Shown here: positions 1-10,520 of the stretch, piece after piece | Position numbering within the stretch: the stretch's first letter is position 1 | Layout of the letters: the number at the start of each line of letters is the position of its first letter | Assembly (NCBI GenBank): GCA_900074725.1 | Contig: LT598457.1 | Span: 496,001-560,000, forward strand | Source: Lachancea dasiensis | Lineage: Eukaryota; Ascomycota; Saccharomycetes; Saccharomycetales; Saccharomycetaceae | Reading direction: 5' to 3' | Length of the DNA: 64,000 nucleotides | The notes under the pieces: model-generated | Database searches by the model: none | Seen by the model: only the letters and a program-made list of their open reading frames with translations | Told to the model about the DNA's origin: nothing | Translations under genes and position numbers: made by a program

Positions 1-454
1 CTCCAAGAAAGATGATGCTATCAAAATGGGTGCTGACCATTTTGTGGCTACTGGCGAGAAGAACTGGAGTGAAAATCTCGGCGATACCTTCGACTTAATT
101 TTGAACTGTGCATCTTCCACCACGTCTCTGGATCTCAACGCGTTGTTGCCATGTCTGAAGGTTAATTGTAACTTTGTGTCTGTAGGATTACCTCACATTG
201 ATGAGGACCTCAAAGTGAAGCCTTTCAGCTTTTTCGCCAATGGTTGCAACATGGGCTCCTCCAAGTTGGGCTCCAGAGAGGAAGCAATTGAACTAATGAA
301 TCTGGCTGTCAAGCACAATTTCAGACCTTGGGTCGAAACAATTCAAGTTTCCGAGGCAGGCGTATCTGATGGACTCACGAGACTAAATGACGGTGATGTG
401 AAATATCGCTTTACGCTAACCGGGTTCCACCAATTTTTTGGTACTGGGAAATAA
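1..454 (+). CDS. NADP-dependent cinnamyl-type alcohol dehydrogenase, 3' end only
   Basis: The gene enters from the left edge; reading from base 2 the frame is open to a TAA at 452-454. The visible part is the C-terminal end of a zinc-type medium-chain dehydrogenase of the Adh6/Adh7 (cinnamyl alcohol dehydrogenase) family, which reduces aliphatic and aromatic aldehydes with NADPH in the cytosol. Recognition rests on the pattern MGADHF..., the FDLI.CASS stretch of the nucleotide-binding fold, and the terminal block WVET...EAGV...GDVKYRFTLTG, all close to what I remember of S. cerevisiae Adh6. The catalytic zinc site and the N-terminal half lie outside the window, so Adh6 and Adh7 cannot be told apart. 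Confidence 0.85.
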   Translation, partial: SKKDDAIKMGADHFVATGEKNWSENLGDTFDLILNCASSTTSLDLNALLPCLKVNCNFVSVGLPHIDEDLKVKPFSFFANGCNMGSSKLGSREEAIELMNLAVKHNFRPWVETIQVSEAGVSDGLTRLNDGDVKYRFTLTGFHQFFGTGK

Positions 455-592
455 ATTATATAGACCTTGACTTTCAAAAATACCTCATACAGGTTATATT
501 CATCTTCAAAGCAATTTGAGCCATTCGTGAGCTGGTTATTCTTTAAGCTCATTGCGTGGCCGCATTACTTCAACAAATGCCACAAAAAATAA

Positions 593-665
593 TGGACTAG
601 ACCGGATTTGAACCGATGACCTTTCACATGCAAAGCGAACGCGCTACCAACTGCGCCACTAGCCC
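593..665 (-). tRNA. tRNA-Ala (anticodon UGC)
   Basis: On the minus strand this 73-base stretch folds as a full cloverleaf. The acceptor stem is GGGCTAG against CTAGTCC with discriminator A, and contains the G3:U70 pair that identifies alanine tRNAs. The anticodon loop TTTGCAT gives anticodon TGC, and the T-arm reads GGTTCAAATCC. A T-run follows the 3' end as a Pol III terminator. There is no intron. An identical copy lies at 13896-13968 in the opposite orientation. Confidence 0.97.
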
Positions 666-3600
666 TGATATTGTGAAAGGTTAAAAGATTTTGTAGTATA
701 TGACCCCTATTAAAGTCCATGAGACTACTCTTCATCTCTGCTCTTGATACATTTTTACAGTATAAGTTAATATGCTACCATATCGACAACCAGGTACATA
801 ATAAATACATCAATACAACAAACTATCTTAAGAGGCTGCAACCATCCGAAGCTTTTGTGATAATCTTAGGTACTTGGTAGGTCACAATGTTTGTCCCCAG
901 TCTCGTACATAGCTGCAGCCTTTAGAAACTCTGATGAGGGTAGTCTTAGTCGGGGACATTGTCAACAAATTGAACACTTGCACCATATTTCTCGCGAATT
1001 GAATCCAAATAAGTTAATTTGCTGGTCGTACTTTTGGGGTTCTTCAAGTGGTTTATCACCCTCAGCACTTCATCGTAATGGCAATTCTTTAGTTGCATAT
1101 CTAAAGTCAAGGCGCTTTTGACCACAACTTCGGGAAAGTCATAGACAGAGACCACAGTCGCTAAGGCATCATTGGCCAGAGTACTTTTTTGATTCCGCCA
1201 AAAATGGAGCCTAGAATTACTCTCATACTCTTCTCTGGAGACCAATTGTTTCCCTCAAGGTTAATTTGTGTGACGTCGGCCTCAAACTGGCCCTTGATTG
1301 TTATCTGAGGTAGAGACGCTCAATTTTCATCCGAGACCCCCATACTAATAAGTGTTCACTGGGATAGACTTTAATTCCCTACCTATGGTTTTAACAGTGC
1401 ATGCTTCTAATGGTGATCCGAAGTAGCTCTTATACCTGAAATATCTCGCTTTCGGATTAATATTCCCCGAGGATTATACAGCCACGCTACCATCGCCAAA
1501 GACAATATTCTAGTCTACGGTTACACCAGATGTAATAGTCAAGGTATCTCAGGAATTGTGATTACAAATCGGTGAATATAAGCTATTTCCTCAACTCAGG
1601 GATCGGCCTACCACATATTCGCCCTCTTTCATTGTTTCCAGGCACTTTACTTTATCACTACCTCAAAGTATTATAACTGGGGAGGGTATGAAGTAGAGAA
1701 ACCACTATCGTACTCGCAGATTGATGCGAAAGACACAAGTTGGGGGAGCAATTTGAAGCTTGTAAATCATCATACTGCAAATCGGGCCGGAGCTCCGATA
1801 GCCGAGCTCTCGGTAAGTGTCGTTAAAGGAATTTTTTCAAAGGTAATTATTATGTGGCGTCAAGGGCCCTCCCTGCCAGGAGACTTTAGTGACAGAGAGC
1901 CCAGTATTGTTATGAATCCTTGTCATTCACCCTTAAGGAGATTGTAGGTGCCAAGATTCAAAACCGAATCACCCTCTAAAATATAAACCATATTTGGGTT
2001 AATTATTTGCGGATTTCGAATGCAATACCAATGGCCCTTTTTGTCTAACGTTTCCAATGGTGCCATATTAGTGCTGCGATAAAAGCGCCTACTTGCGTAG
2101 GATTAAGTTAAATAGCTGACAGTGGTGTAAGAGGTGATACTTTGGAAGTCAGCGGTAAGTATAGCGAATACGCGGATCTAAGGGTTTTAGTGAAACCAGT
2201 GAAAACATTTGTTTACTACATTTGGCTGTGTTCGTTGCCTTATTTGTGAATGGGTAGATGCAGTTTGGACCCTTGGGAGTACGGATCGAGGCTAACTTTG
2301 AGTGTTATTGGATTAACGCACGCTTACCACAGCGTCGTTCTTGGAAGACCTGAGATTTTATACCTCGCCTACCCACACATTATGTGGTCATCCGTTTCAG
2401 CCATTGAGTCGAAAGAAAGCGCAAAATTTACAAAGCCTTACTCGCTTCTGTGATGTGAAGATGTGGAACAAGATTCAAGAAAACCCGGGAAGGCATCTGC
2501 GATTCGATTTGTTGCCATTTTTAGAGGCTCTGTGCTCAGGTAAGTTAAGGTCAGGATACCCCAAGGTGTTTTCATTTCCCTCCAGACAGAAACTAAATGA
2601 GGGAAACAGATTTAGTCTCGCATAATGCCTTAGTGTGAAAAATTCAATTTCTGCCAAAGGGCGTCCTTCACTACATGGAGCATGCTGGATGAGGTCAGAT
2701 TCCGAAACAAAAAATTGTCCGCTTTCATGGCCTAGTACGAGTAGCTTGTTGGATCAACCACCGTATGTGATAAATTTCCCAACAATGCTGAGTTTTCAGA
2801 AATCTTTATATACATAATGCACTACCCGAAAATGTCCAGACAGTTGACTTTTATGTCGGCCCTATGTCCTCAAAGTCTTACGGTTCCCTATGACAGAGGA
2901 ATTTTGTCAACTCACTTAATGACTTTCTCTGAAGCCAGTGCTAACACGATAAGTGAGCACCGCGAACGGCACAAGATCCGCACTTAATCTTTGGGCGAAC
3001 CTCTCGCACTTTCTGTTGCATGACACGTGAAGTATAATGCCGCTTTGAGCGTGCTATTGTTGCCACAACACACCGAGGATCTTGATAAGTTCCATTCCAC
3101 TGAAGTTAATTTATCACTTTGTATAATAATGACACTTTTCAAAGATATGCTGATGTGCGTGAGTTATGGAGGAGGTGAAAATTATTAGCAGTTTGTAGAA
3201 CATCTGCTGTATTTGCCATACCCTATGCTAATCTAGCTAAAGTTTATGTGTAGATGTTCGATGTAAAATTCGTTTTCTTTGTTTATGTTTAAGGATGCTT
3301 CTCTTACATTGAGACTGTTTAACAAAGAGATCAAATTGGATTATAAATTGAAAGTAGTAAATAATCTGGGAGGTGTTAAGGGGAAGTAAGAACAACCTTT
3401 CTTAGGGACGATAACTATACTAAGTGCAAGACAGATTACCCAGCGTGACAATATATACTAGAATTCCTCTGAAAGTTCGGTTGTTCTAGTAGCTTAAAGA
3501 AGTGCTTCTCCGTCAAATGATCATCTCGCCCACATTAGTATTATGAAAGACCACATTTTTCCTCCATCTTTTTTACTCTCAAAGCTTCCGAATAAAAGGA

Positions 3601-4060
3601 CATACATTCCATAATATGCTGATTCTCTCTACCGCGAAATAACAATGATATATTCCTACTCAGTTCCCGTAGGAATTTAGGTTCCACGTTACAAATTAGT
3701 GACAAGTTTATCTTGTGTTACGCCTCTACTGCCTTCGCCTTTAGAATCTGCTCTAACTGATCACAATAGGAAGTTGATATCTTCTGGACGTGACAGTATC
3801 GCATCATGTATCACGATATCCTCTGGTCGGTGTCACAGCTCTGTAGGTTTGACCATACTATGAAGTGCAGTTTTTGAGGTTACTGACGGTCATTATTTTC
3901 CTTGTCTGGAATGCCAGGGTTTATGTGTGCTCCCTATTCAGGCGCTAGGGGACCTCTACAGAGCTCTACCACTGCTCTGTAATTTGCTTGTATATGCCAG
4001 TGGATCATGAAATCTTGTAAAAGACTTAGAGGCATGCCAATTAATTATCATACTTGATAG
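666..4060. other. Gene-poor stretch with possible decayed coding remnants
   Basis: No intact gene is visible in these 3.4 kb. Short open segments remain. The clearest is on the minus strand at 946-1245; it has no ATG at its start and a stop just upstream, and its predicted peptide looks protein-like (for example VVSVYDFPEVVV and LTYLDSIREKYGASVQF). Farther upstream on that strand other short blocks such as EGDSVLNLGTYNLL and QFEADVTQINLEG appear in shifting frames near 2000 and 1280. This is what a decayed large gene would look like, but I recognise no family with confidence. Open segments near 2340-2625 on the plus strand are equally unassigned. Confidence 0.3.
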
Positions 4061-4427
4061 TGTTGGGAATAATGTGACTTACTAGGGAACTGATAGTGAT
4101 GTGCGCCTGATCGCCTAATCAGCGTCAGAAAATATGTGACACAGTGGTACAGAATGATAGTCCATACAAATCGACTTACCATCTAAGACAAATCGAAGAG
4201 GACATTTGGTGTCCAATGGGCTTGGCGGTTGATAAGTTGTCGACATTGAGCCGCAATCCGTTGGTAGTAGGATGATCTAGAACGGATGGTTTTGTGTTAT
4301 TCAGAATCACCGGGCGAGAATTGTATAAATACCAGGCATTTGTTCAGGTAACTGAACCAGCTCTAGCACCAAAAATAAGTACGGAGAGATTAATAGGAAT
4401 CCCTAGATCCAAGTTATTTATCTTACA
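4061..4427 (+). mobile_element. Solo LTR of a Ty-type retrotransposon
   Basis: The stretch begins TGTTGGGAATAAT and ends in CA, as Ty LTRs do, and has a divergent reverse-oriented relative at 33513-33901. The two copies align along nearly their whole length, including the blocks GTGATGTGCGCCT, CACCGGGCGAGA and GTTCAGGTAACTGAACC. No gag or pol region adjoins it, so it is a solo LTR left after recombination. A clear target-site duplication is not visible. The start resembles Ty1/copia-type LTRs; the family name is an inference. Divergence between the copies suggests an old insertion. Confidence 0.8.
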
Positions 4428-4709
4428 ATGACTATCAACGGCTTACAAGACCAATTTAGTTAGCTTTCTACTAATGAATCAGATATGCCTCAAGACTTAT
4501 AAGGTAGTAGCGAGTTTGCTCGTTAAACCATATACAGATATGGGCAGAAATAGTTAAACTGGACCTCATGTTGGAGGAGTATTCTTCATTACTTATCCTG
4601 CCAAGAACTGTCCGGTTTTTAAAATAAACGCTTGCTAGAAACTCTGGTCGATATTGCCCAGTGAAAGACTTGACCAAAAAAGGAGAGCTGGCGTCCTTGC
4701 CGACTTCAG

Positions 4710-5789
4710 TCATGCCTCGTAAAAAGCGGATTTGACGCTTTCAATGGTATCTTTCACCAGATTGGCGCCATGTTCCAGTCTTTCGTTCATGACCATCGCG
4801 GTGTGCGGCATCCCTTTATATATCTTTATCTTGGCGTTGATTCCATTCTCGATTAGCTTCTCACAATATGCCTCTGCCTCTGACCTAAGAACATCACATT
4901 CAGCGGCCGCTATAAAGGCAGGTGGTACTTTTTTAAAGCTTTCATCTCCGTAGAACAAAGGACTAGATTCAGGATCTGCCAATGTTTCTCCAGCCTCAGG
5001 CAGGTAGATCTTTCTATACCACAGCATCTTTGTGGCCGGTAGCTGTGGCGTTCTTTCGTTTTCCTTCCACGATGGTCTCGTATCAGCAGTGGCCGTATTG
5101 TCAGTAACTGGAACCACCATCATCTGAAACTTGAGGGGAGGAAGCCCCTTAGATAATGAAGATGCTGCATATTTATGGGTCATTATAGCTGCCAAGTTGC
5201 CGCCGGCTGAAGACCCTGCTGGGCAAACTTTAGCATTATCAATTTTCAAGATTCCTGGGTTCTCTAACACATACAGGAGAGCTTCGAAGGCATCGTCGAC
5301 ACAGGCCGGAAACGGAAATTCAGGCGCCAATCGATAGTCAACGGTAATCACGACGCACTGCGCAAGCTGGGCCAGGTGCGTGCAGTACGAATTTTCCGTC
5401 GAAATGTTTCCCAACACCCATCCACCACCGTGATACCAGACAGTGCATGGCCAACCACTAGCTGGCATTTCGCCCTTCGGAACAAACACTCGAGCGTCAA
5501 TTGAGCTTGCAGCAGAAGTGTATTTGCGCGGAATCGTCACGTCATACACTTGTGCCATTTCCATCGCCGGCGCTTGTCCGGGGATCACGTTCCCCCCAGC
5601 TTTTGTCTTAGCCACTGGAAACTTATGCGTTTCCAATATATCAGGTCTGTTGCATAGAATTTCATTGAAAAACGAAACATACTCTGGATCCAGCCGGTCA
5701 ACCATACTGGGTTCAAGTTTTAAGGGCAGCTCTCCGAAGGCCTCTGGCCAACTGTAATCTTCATTCAGGACAGTCTCGTAAATTGACAT
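4710..5789 (-). CDS. Alpha/beta hydrolase, HSL-type esterase (cluster gene 1)
   Basis: This 359-residue protein belongs to the hormone-sensitive-lipase group of alpha/beta hydrolases (family fold-3), which cleave short carboxylic esters. The oxyanion-hole motif HGGG is at residues 120-123, DYRLAPE at 151-157, and the nucleophile elbow GSSAG at 192-196 with Ser194 as catalytic serine. Asp299 (ECDVLRSEA) and His329 (GMPHTA) complete the triad. No signal peptide is seen, so it is probably cytosolic. It is divergently transcribed from the D-serine dehydratase-like gene across a 369-bp promoter region that carries two GTGGGG sites and four GATA sites. The substrate is unknown; an ester or acylated form of the amino acid handled by the neighbours is possible but unproven. 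Confidence 0.9.
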   Translation of the reverse strand: MSIYETVLNEDYSWPEAFGELPLKLEPSMVDRLDPEYVSFFNEILCNRPDILETHKFPVAKTKAGGNVIPGQAPAMEMAQVYDVTIPRKYTSAASSIDARVFVPKGEMPASGWPCTVWYHGGGWVLGNISTENSYCTHLAQLAQCVVITVDYRLAPEFPFPACVDDAFEALLYVLENPGILKIDNAKVCPAGSSAGGNLAAIMTHKYAASSLSKGLPPLKFQMMVVPVTDNTATADTRPSWKENERTPQLPATKMLWYRKIYLPEAGETLADPESSPLFYGDESFKKVPPAFIAAAECDVLRSEAEAYCEKLIENGINAKIKIYKGMPHTAMVMNERLEHGANLVKDTIESVKSAFYEA

Positions 5790-6158
5790 GGGAAAGAGCT
5801 CACAGAAATGTCGCTTAGGTTCAATTCACAATTCTGCTTAGTTGATGAATCTATAGTATGAAGACAGTAAGAAAGTAGCCTGTCAACAGCTGTACTTAAA
5901 TCACCTTTATGCTGTGTTTATGGTTCGGGTTCTATTCTATTTTCCAGTCTGAGATAAGCGATAAGCAATATCTGAACAGTGGGGGGAGTGGTGGGGGTTT
6001 TTTCATATCTCGGGAGCCTTATCCGCAAATGTCAATGTACTTATCATTAAAGTTTGGCTAGGTTAGGCAGCGTATATTAAACATAACAAGGTTCGAAGGT
6101 TCAAGAGTTGTGAAAACCTCCTAAAGATCGCTTGACCTAGAAGCTTTAACGATTGATT
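5790..6158. promoter_or_regulatory. Bidirectional promoter with paired GTGGGG and GATA sites
   Basis: This region separates the divergent esterase and dehydratase-like genes. It contains AGTGGGGGG at 5978-5986 and GGTGGGGG at 5990-5997, 12 bp apart and in the same orientation. These match GTGGGG, the site predicted from the zinc fingers of the regulator at 7468-9954. GATAAG occurs at 5953-5958 and 5960-5965, and its complement CTTATC at 6019-6024 and 6041-6046; this is the element bound by Gln3/Gat1-type factors that act in nitrogen catabolite repression. Binding has not been tested. Confidence 0.6.
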
Positions 6159-7406
6159 ATGGGGTATCCTTACGAATTCACTTCTCGTGCTCAAAAAGAT
6201 GACTTAAAGAAGGTGTTCATCGGAAAAAGCATCTCTGATTTACCTACTCCATCCTTCGTGGTGGACAGAGGAATTTTTGAACAAAATTGTGAAAAGATGC
6301 TCCTCAATGCAAGCTCAATGCAAGCGGACTTTCGTGCTCATGTGAAGACTCATAAGACCTTAGAAGGGACGCTAATGCAGCTAGGATCTGGAGAGTTGAA
6401 AACTCAAAAAATTGTGGTGTCCACATTGATCGAGGCATGGGGCTTACTGCCACTGGTAAAACAGGGTCTTATCAATGACATTCTGTTCAGCTTGCCGGTA
6501 GTTGAAAGCAGGCTTGATGAACTAGCTGCTTTGAGCGAGCAGGTGCCCAATTTGCGATTGATGCTTGACAACAAAGAACAGTTAGAAGTGCTGGTGAAGT
6601 TCAACAAGTTACACGGTGTACAAAAAAAATGGTCAGTTTTCATCAAGATCAACATGGGCACTAATCGCGCCGGTTTTGAAGAGAATTCAGATCTGGACGA
6701 CACTCTCGAGGAGTTACTTACAACTTCGACAAAAGAATTTGTTACTCTGTATGGGTTTTACTGCCACGCGGGCCACTCATACTCAGCCTCAACAGTAGAA
6801 CAGGCCAAGGGTTACCTTATGGACGAGATAAATAGTGGTAACATTGCTTGCAAAAAAGCTATGGAGATCCAACCGTCTCTGAAGCTCCAACTCTCAGTGG
6901 GCGCTACGCCTACCGCACACGCATCGAGTGTATTCGATGTTTCATCTATCGGTGATCTGTATGGGAAGCTTGAACTACACGCTGGAAACTATCCCTTCTG
7001 TGATCTTCAGCAAATTAGCACTGGATGTGTCGACGCAGACAATGTCTCATGCAGAGTCATTGCGGAGGTTCTTTCTTCCTACCCGGGACGAGGATCTAAG
7101 GGGCCAGGCGAACAACTTATCAACGCAGGCGTGATTGCTTTGGCCAGAGAATTTGGTCCCTTACCTGGCCATGGAAGGGTGTCTTCTCCTAGGGGATACG
7201 AAAATTGGGTTGTCGGCAGACTAAGTCAAGAGCATGGAATTCTTACTCCTCTAGAGGACAAACCCACAAAGATGATACCTTTGGGCACGAAGGTGAAGGT
7301 CATTCCTCAGCATAGTTGCATCACTGCTGCATCTTACCCATGGTATTTTGTTGTAGATGGGGGTGAAATCGTAGTTGATATATGGGTTCCCTGGAGGGGT
7401 TGGTAA
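6159..7406 (+). CDS. D-serine dehydratase-like PLP/zinc enzyme (cluster gene 2)
   Basis: This 415-residue protein is of the Dsd1 family (fold-type III PLP enzymes with an alanine-racemase-like barrel and a C-terminal zinc site). S. cerevisiae Dsd1 converts D-serine to pyruvate and ammonia. The PLP lysine is Lys63 in RAHVKTHKT. The zinc ligands expected for eukaryotic D-serine dehydratases are His385 and Cys387 in PQHSC, and the chain ends with the family's VVDIWVPWRGW-like tail. The start was set at the first ATG (6159); the frame upstream has only a TTG. Relatives act on D-threonine or 3-hydroxyaspartate, so the exact substrate is open. It shares its promoter with the esterase and ends 61 bp from the convergent regulator gene. 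It is not in the S. cerevisiae YGL196W context. Confidence 0.88.
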   Translation: MGYPYEFTSRAQKDDLKKVFIGKSISDLPTPSFVVDRGIFEQNCEKMLLNASSMQADFRAHVKTHKTLEGTLMQLGSGELKTQKIVVSTLIEAWGLLPLVKQGLINDILFSLPVVESRLDELAALSEQVPNLRLMLDNKEQLEVLVKFNKLHGVQKKWSVFIKINMGTNRAGFEENSDLDDTLEELLTTSTKEFVTLYGFYCHAGHSYSASTVEQAKGYLMDEINSGNIACKKAMEIQPSLKLQLSVGATPTAHASSVFDVSSIGDLYGKLELHAGNYPFCDLQQISTGCVDADNVSCRVIAEVLSSYPGRGSKGPGEQLINAGVIALAREFGPLPGHGRVSSPRGYENWVVGRLSQEHGILTPLEDKPTKMIPLGTKVKVIPQHSCITAASYPWYFVVDGGEIVVDIWVPWRGW

Positions 7407-7467
7407 GTATAAGTAGTATGCAGGGAACTGAGCAAACGTGTGAATCACGTAACCTTGATTACTAAAC

Positions 7468-9954
7468 TTAGGTGACATTATACATTTCATAACAGAATAT
7501 TGCGCTATGACCCAAGCTTCGCTTGATGCAATTTTCTAACAGTTTCGCATACTCTCTGCCAACATGCCAACTGCATTTGGCATAGCCATTTTTCAGTGAT
7601 GTTAGCAACCCAACCATATAGTTTATGTTCTTTATTTTAGGAAATGCAGCATAATATGCCTTCATTGCCGCTAAGCGATCAGTTGAATTCATTGTCTTCA
7701 GCTGAAGGAAAGATATGCCTGTAGCGATCTTGAATTCACTTCGGAGCCTTGCTAAATAACTTGAAACGTCTTCCATAGCTGGAGAGTAATCATCGTCAAG
7801 AAAGTATTGAGAGGAATCTGACCTTAAATTTGACTCCGGACCATATGAATAATAAGCAAAAGCCCAAAGAGATAAGGTAGCAGATATAACAGCATTTGGT
7901 CGATACACAAAAGGGTCTTTATCTGGTTCATAGGAGTAACTTATAAACTCCACCGCATCTTCGCGAGAAAGCAGCATCTCACATAATAGGATAATTGATT
8001 CAATCACGCAATGTGGACCAGCCGGTGATTTAGCCCATTTTCCAATTCTTGTTACAACAGCTGCATAATCTTCCTCCAATATTGGGACATTCATTCTCAT
8101 TGGAGCTCCTGCATAAATAATGTAGTCATAATGAGGAATCCTCATGTATATCTGAACAGCGTGGTAAACGGGACAATTGCAACGAGTGTCATCGGGCCTC
8201 ATGAATGGAGGAATTGACGGATCATTGGGGAAATTACGTTCGCAGGGATAAACGCTAGAGGACGTCAAGCAACAATCGCCTAGTGGAAGATCTGTGAGCC
8301 AGAAATCAATAGCCGATGAGATGACCTCTCTCCATGATTCCTGGATTGAGCTTCGTCCGAAGTTCGACCATTGAGATATGTTCTGTTCAATTTGAAGCAG
8401 CAAATTTATCAAGCCGGCCAACAATATCTGTCGACTAAAAGCTCCCACTTGAATGCTCTCTTTCTGCAATAATTTTTGCAGTGCATCGCAAAATAGTGGT
8501 GTTTGAGCCACAGATAATGGAGCTTTGTTTCTATCAAAAGCACTGTACTCCCAAAGGTCATCTGGACATGGAAGGGAGAGTTTTATTTGGCTAGCGAAGA
8601 TATTGAGAGGGTGACCGAAAACGATGGCGTGTATGCTGTCAATACAAAAGGACATTAAAGCCACTCTTTTCATGGACTCGCTCTCGATCCAAGTAGTCCA
8701 ACGATTTTTGGATCTGCTAACATCGGAGCCAACTGACTTCGAAGGATCCCCCCCTAAAATCGGGCTTCTCCTTAGAAGCTGTATTTTGGCCCCATTGTAG
8801 ATACAGGCCCGCTCGTGTAGAGCCCTGGAAGTGCTGGTAATTTCAAAAGTTTCCAACATCACTAGGCTTTGAATAACCCATGATTTGCAGGGTGGTTTGG
8901 CTTGCTTACTTGCAAATATAAGCCATCTCAGAGGCTCGGCGATCGTATCAGCAAGTCCATCTGGATCAACCAGGCTTATATTTCGGTTGGGAACCATTTT
9001 TTTGGCGAAAGAGGCTCCAATCATAATCATGCTTAAAAGAAGCAATGGCTGCGCTTCGTCGGTAGAGAAGGACGGTTTGTGTAAGATAGGGTACTGTTTG
9101 TGATACAAGAGCCAGTAAACATCGAGAAAATATTCTAAGTTTGTCGTGGTGAAATCGGCATGTGCTGCCAAGTCCGGAATACATCCTATCATTTTTGAAA
9201 GGTGGTTATCATCAAGTTTTGTCTGGTTGTCAATTGCTGGAAATTCGGGAGTTAATGCAAAAATCTCTTCCAACATAGTTAGTGTAGAGGGATCGAGCGG
9301 ATCGTTATAAGAGGCGTGGAATGCACCATCCTCAGGTTGATTTAAAAATCTGCCATCAACTGGCGAGGTGTTTGTAGGTCCGCTAAGAAGCCATTGGAAG
9401 GAGGAGAGGTCCAGCAGCGAATTGGGATGAGAAGCAGACTTCTGGGTGCTGCCATTTTCACGCAAGCTGCTAAGGTGAGAGATAAATGGTGAGTCGGTGT
9501 TCACTTGATCTGATGTCCCCAGAGGGATGCCCCTCACGTCATCTGTCACCACCTCTGGATTGTGAGTGGAGACAACATTTTCTTTTGAAGAGAGGAAGGA
9601 TCCGGACAAGCTTCTATCGGCATGACTTTCGTAGAATCGGTAATCCACCTCTTCATTAGGTGCCCCATTGTTATTTGTCATTTGGTTTGTATCGTCATTG
9701 GTATGAGCCACAAGTGAACGCTGGCTTGCCTCGGCCGGCATATCGTTTGCCTTTACATGTCTGCTCTCGTGCTTTCTCTTCACGTCCAGCCGGGAAAAGA
9801 GCTTACCGCACTGTGGCCAGTTGCATCTCAGTTTGCTGGCGGTGTGGTTGATTTTATGTCGACTAAGGTGGTCCGATCTCGAAAAGATCTTATGGCATCC
9901 CGGAAAGGAACAGTGGAAAGGACCGGCACTTCTCTTTCTTTTACTCTCCGCCAT
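7468..9954 (-). CDS. C2H2 zinc-finger transcription factor with fungal regulatory domain (cluster gene 3)
   Basis: This is an 828-residue protein. Two C2H2 fingers sit at the N-terminus: Cys15/Cys20/His33/His37 and Cys44/Cys49/His62/His66. The rest resembles the fungal-specific transcription factor middle domain, with a stretch like FLDVYWLLYHKQYPILHKPSF near residue 275. This arrangement is that of the YPR022C/RSF2/TDA9 group. Finger 1 has the recognition helix RSDHLSR (Arg-1, His3, Arg6), expected to read GGG; finger 2 has RLDVKRK (Arg-1, Val3, Lys6), expected to read GTG. Together they predict 5'-GTGGGG-3', which is found in pairs in all three promoter regions around it, including its own. 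The ATG at 9954 was taken because the longer frame starts at a TTG. It is the likely pathway-specific regulator. Confidence 0.88.
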   Translation of the reverse strand: MAESKRKRSAGPFHCSFPGCHKIFSRSDHLSRHKINHTASKLRCNWPQCGKLFSRLDVKRKHESRHVKANDMPAEASQRSLVAHTNDDTNQMTNNNGAPNEEVDYRFYESHADRSLSGSFLSSKENVVSTHNPEVVTDDVRGIPLGTSDQVNTDSPFISHLSSLRENGSTQKSASHPNSLLDLSSFQWLLSGPTNTSPVDGRFLNQPEDGAFHASYNDPLDPSTLTMLEEIFALTPEFPAIDNQTKLDDNHLSKMIGCIPDLAAHADFTTTNLEYFLDVYWLLYHKQYPILHKPSFSTDEAQPLLLLSMIMIGASFAKKMVPNRNISLVDPDGLADTIAEPLRWLIFASKQAKPPCKSWVIQSLVMLETFEITSTSRALHERACIYNGAKIQLLRRSPILGGDPSKSVGSDVSRSKNRWTTWIESESMKRVALMSFCIDSIHAIVFGHPLNIFASQIKLSLPCPDDLWEYSAFDRNKAPLSVAQTPLFCDALQKLLQKESIQVGAFSRQILLAGLINLLLQIEQNISQWSNFGRSSIQESWREVISSAIDFWLTDLPLGDCCLTSSSVYPCERNFPNDPSIPPFMRPDDTRCNCPVYHAVQIYMRIPHYDYIIYAGAPMRMNVPILEEDYAAVVTRIGKWAKSPAGPHCVIESIILLCEMLLSREDAVEFISYSYEPDKDPFVYRPNAVISATLSLWAFAYYSYGPESNLRSDSSQYFLDDDYSPAMEDVSSYLARLRSEFKIATGISFLQLKTMNSTDRLAAMKAYYAAFPKIKNINYMVGLLTSLKNGYAKCSWHVGREYAKLLENCIKRSLGHSAIFCYEMYNVT

Positions 9955-10520
9955 GGTCACTCCACTTCTCGTATTGGAACGCCTTTCTATGATCAATGGA
10001 TTTGCCTACGTACGACATCGCTGAGATTCAAATTTCAAGCGGTCGTTGATAAGATTAGTGTTCACCTAGAAAATTAGAGTCAATCTTGACATTATTTTTG
10101 GTAGGTTGGATAATTACTGAAAGTACATGTAGTAAATATCAGATATTGAGCACTTTCAGTAAGTGAGATAGATGCCATCTGGAACCTGGATGGCAGCTGT
10201 GCTTCAAGGTTATTAACGTGGAGCATTGGCAGTTACCTTATGGAAAGAGATTGTAGATGAAATCATGTACCTACGTACGATGGTGGGGGCATGAGAGACA
10301 GTGTGATAAGAATTGGTGGGGGGATTCCAGATAAGACCAAGACTGCCAAGATAAACAAGTGTCAAGCTTTAGCAATGAGTGAGAAGGACAGCTTCAATTC
10401 GTAACCTTTTGGAGCTTATAAGGAGCCATGGTTTACTGGATATCGCCATTTTGTAAATTCAAAACATATAATTTCTTTTTGAGTGCCAAGTCAAAAGTCC
10501 GAGTTTGTTGATTGGCGATT
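9955..10520. promoter_or_regulatory. Bidirectional promoter with paired GGTGGGGG and GATA sites
   Basis: This is the region between the divergent regulator and transporter genes. GGTGGGGG is at 10282-10289 and GGTGGGGGG at 10315-10323, both in plus orientation. GATAAG is at 10305-10310 and 10330-10335, with GATAAA at 10350-10355, so the two motif types alternate within 75 bp. The arrangement suggests joint control by the cluster regulator (including autoregulation) and by GATA factors. Confidence 0.6.

Noticed and set aside
4471-4713. 80-codon minus-strand frame whose ATG overlaps the stop of the esterase gene (ATGA)
   Set aside because: Such coupling is not used in yeast nuclear genes, and the peptide has no recognisable character; probably chance downstream of the esterase.
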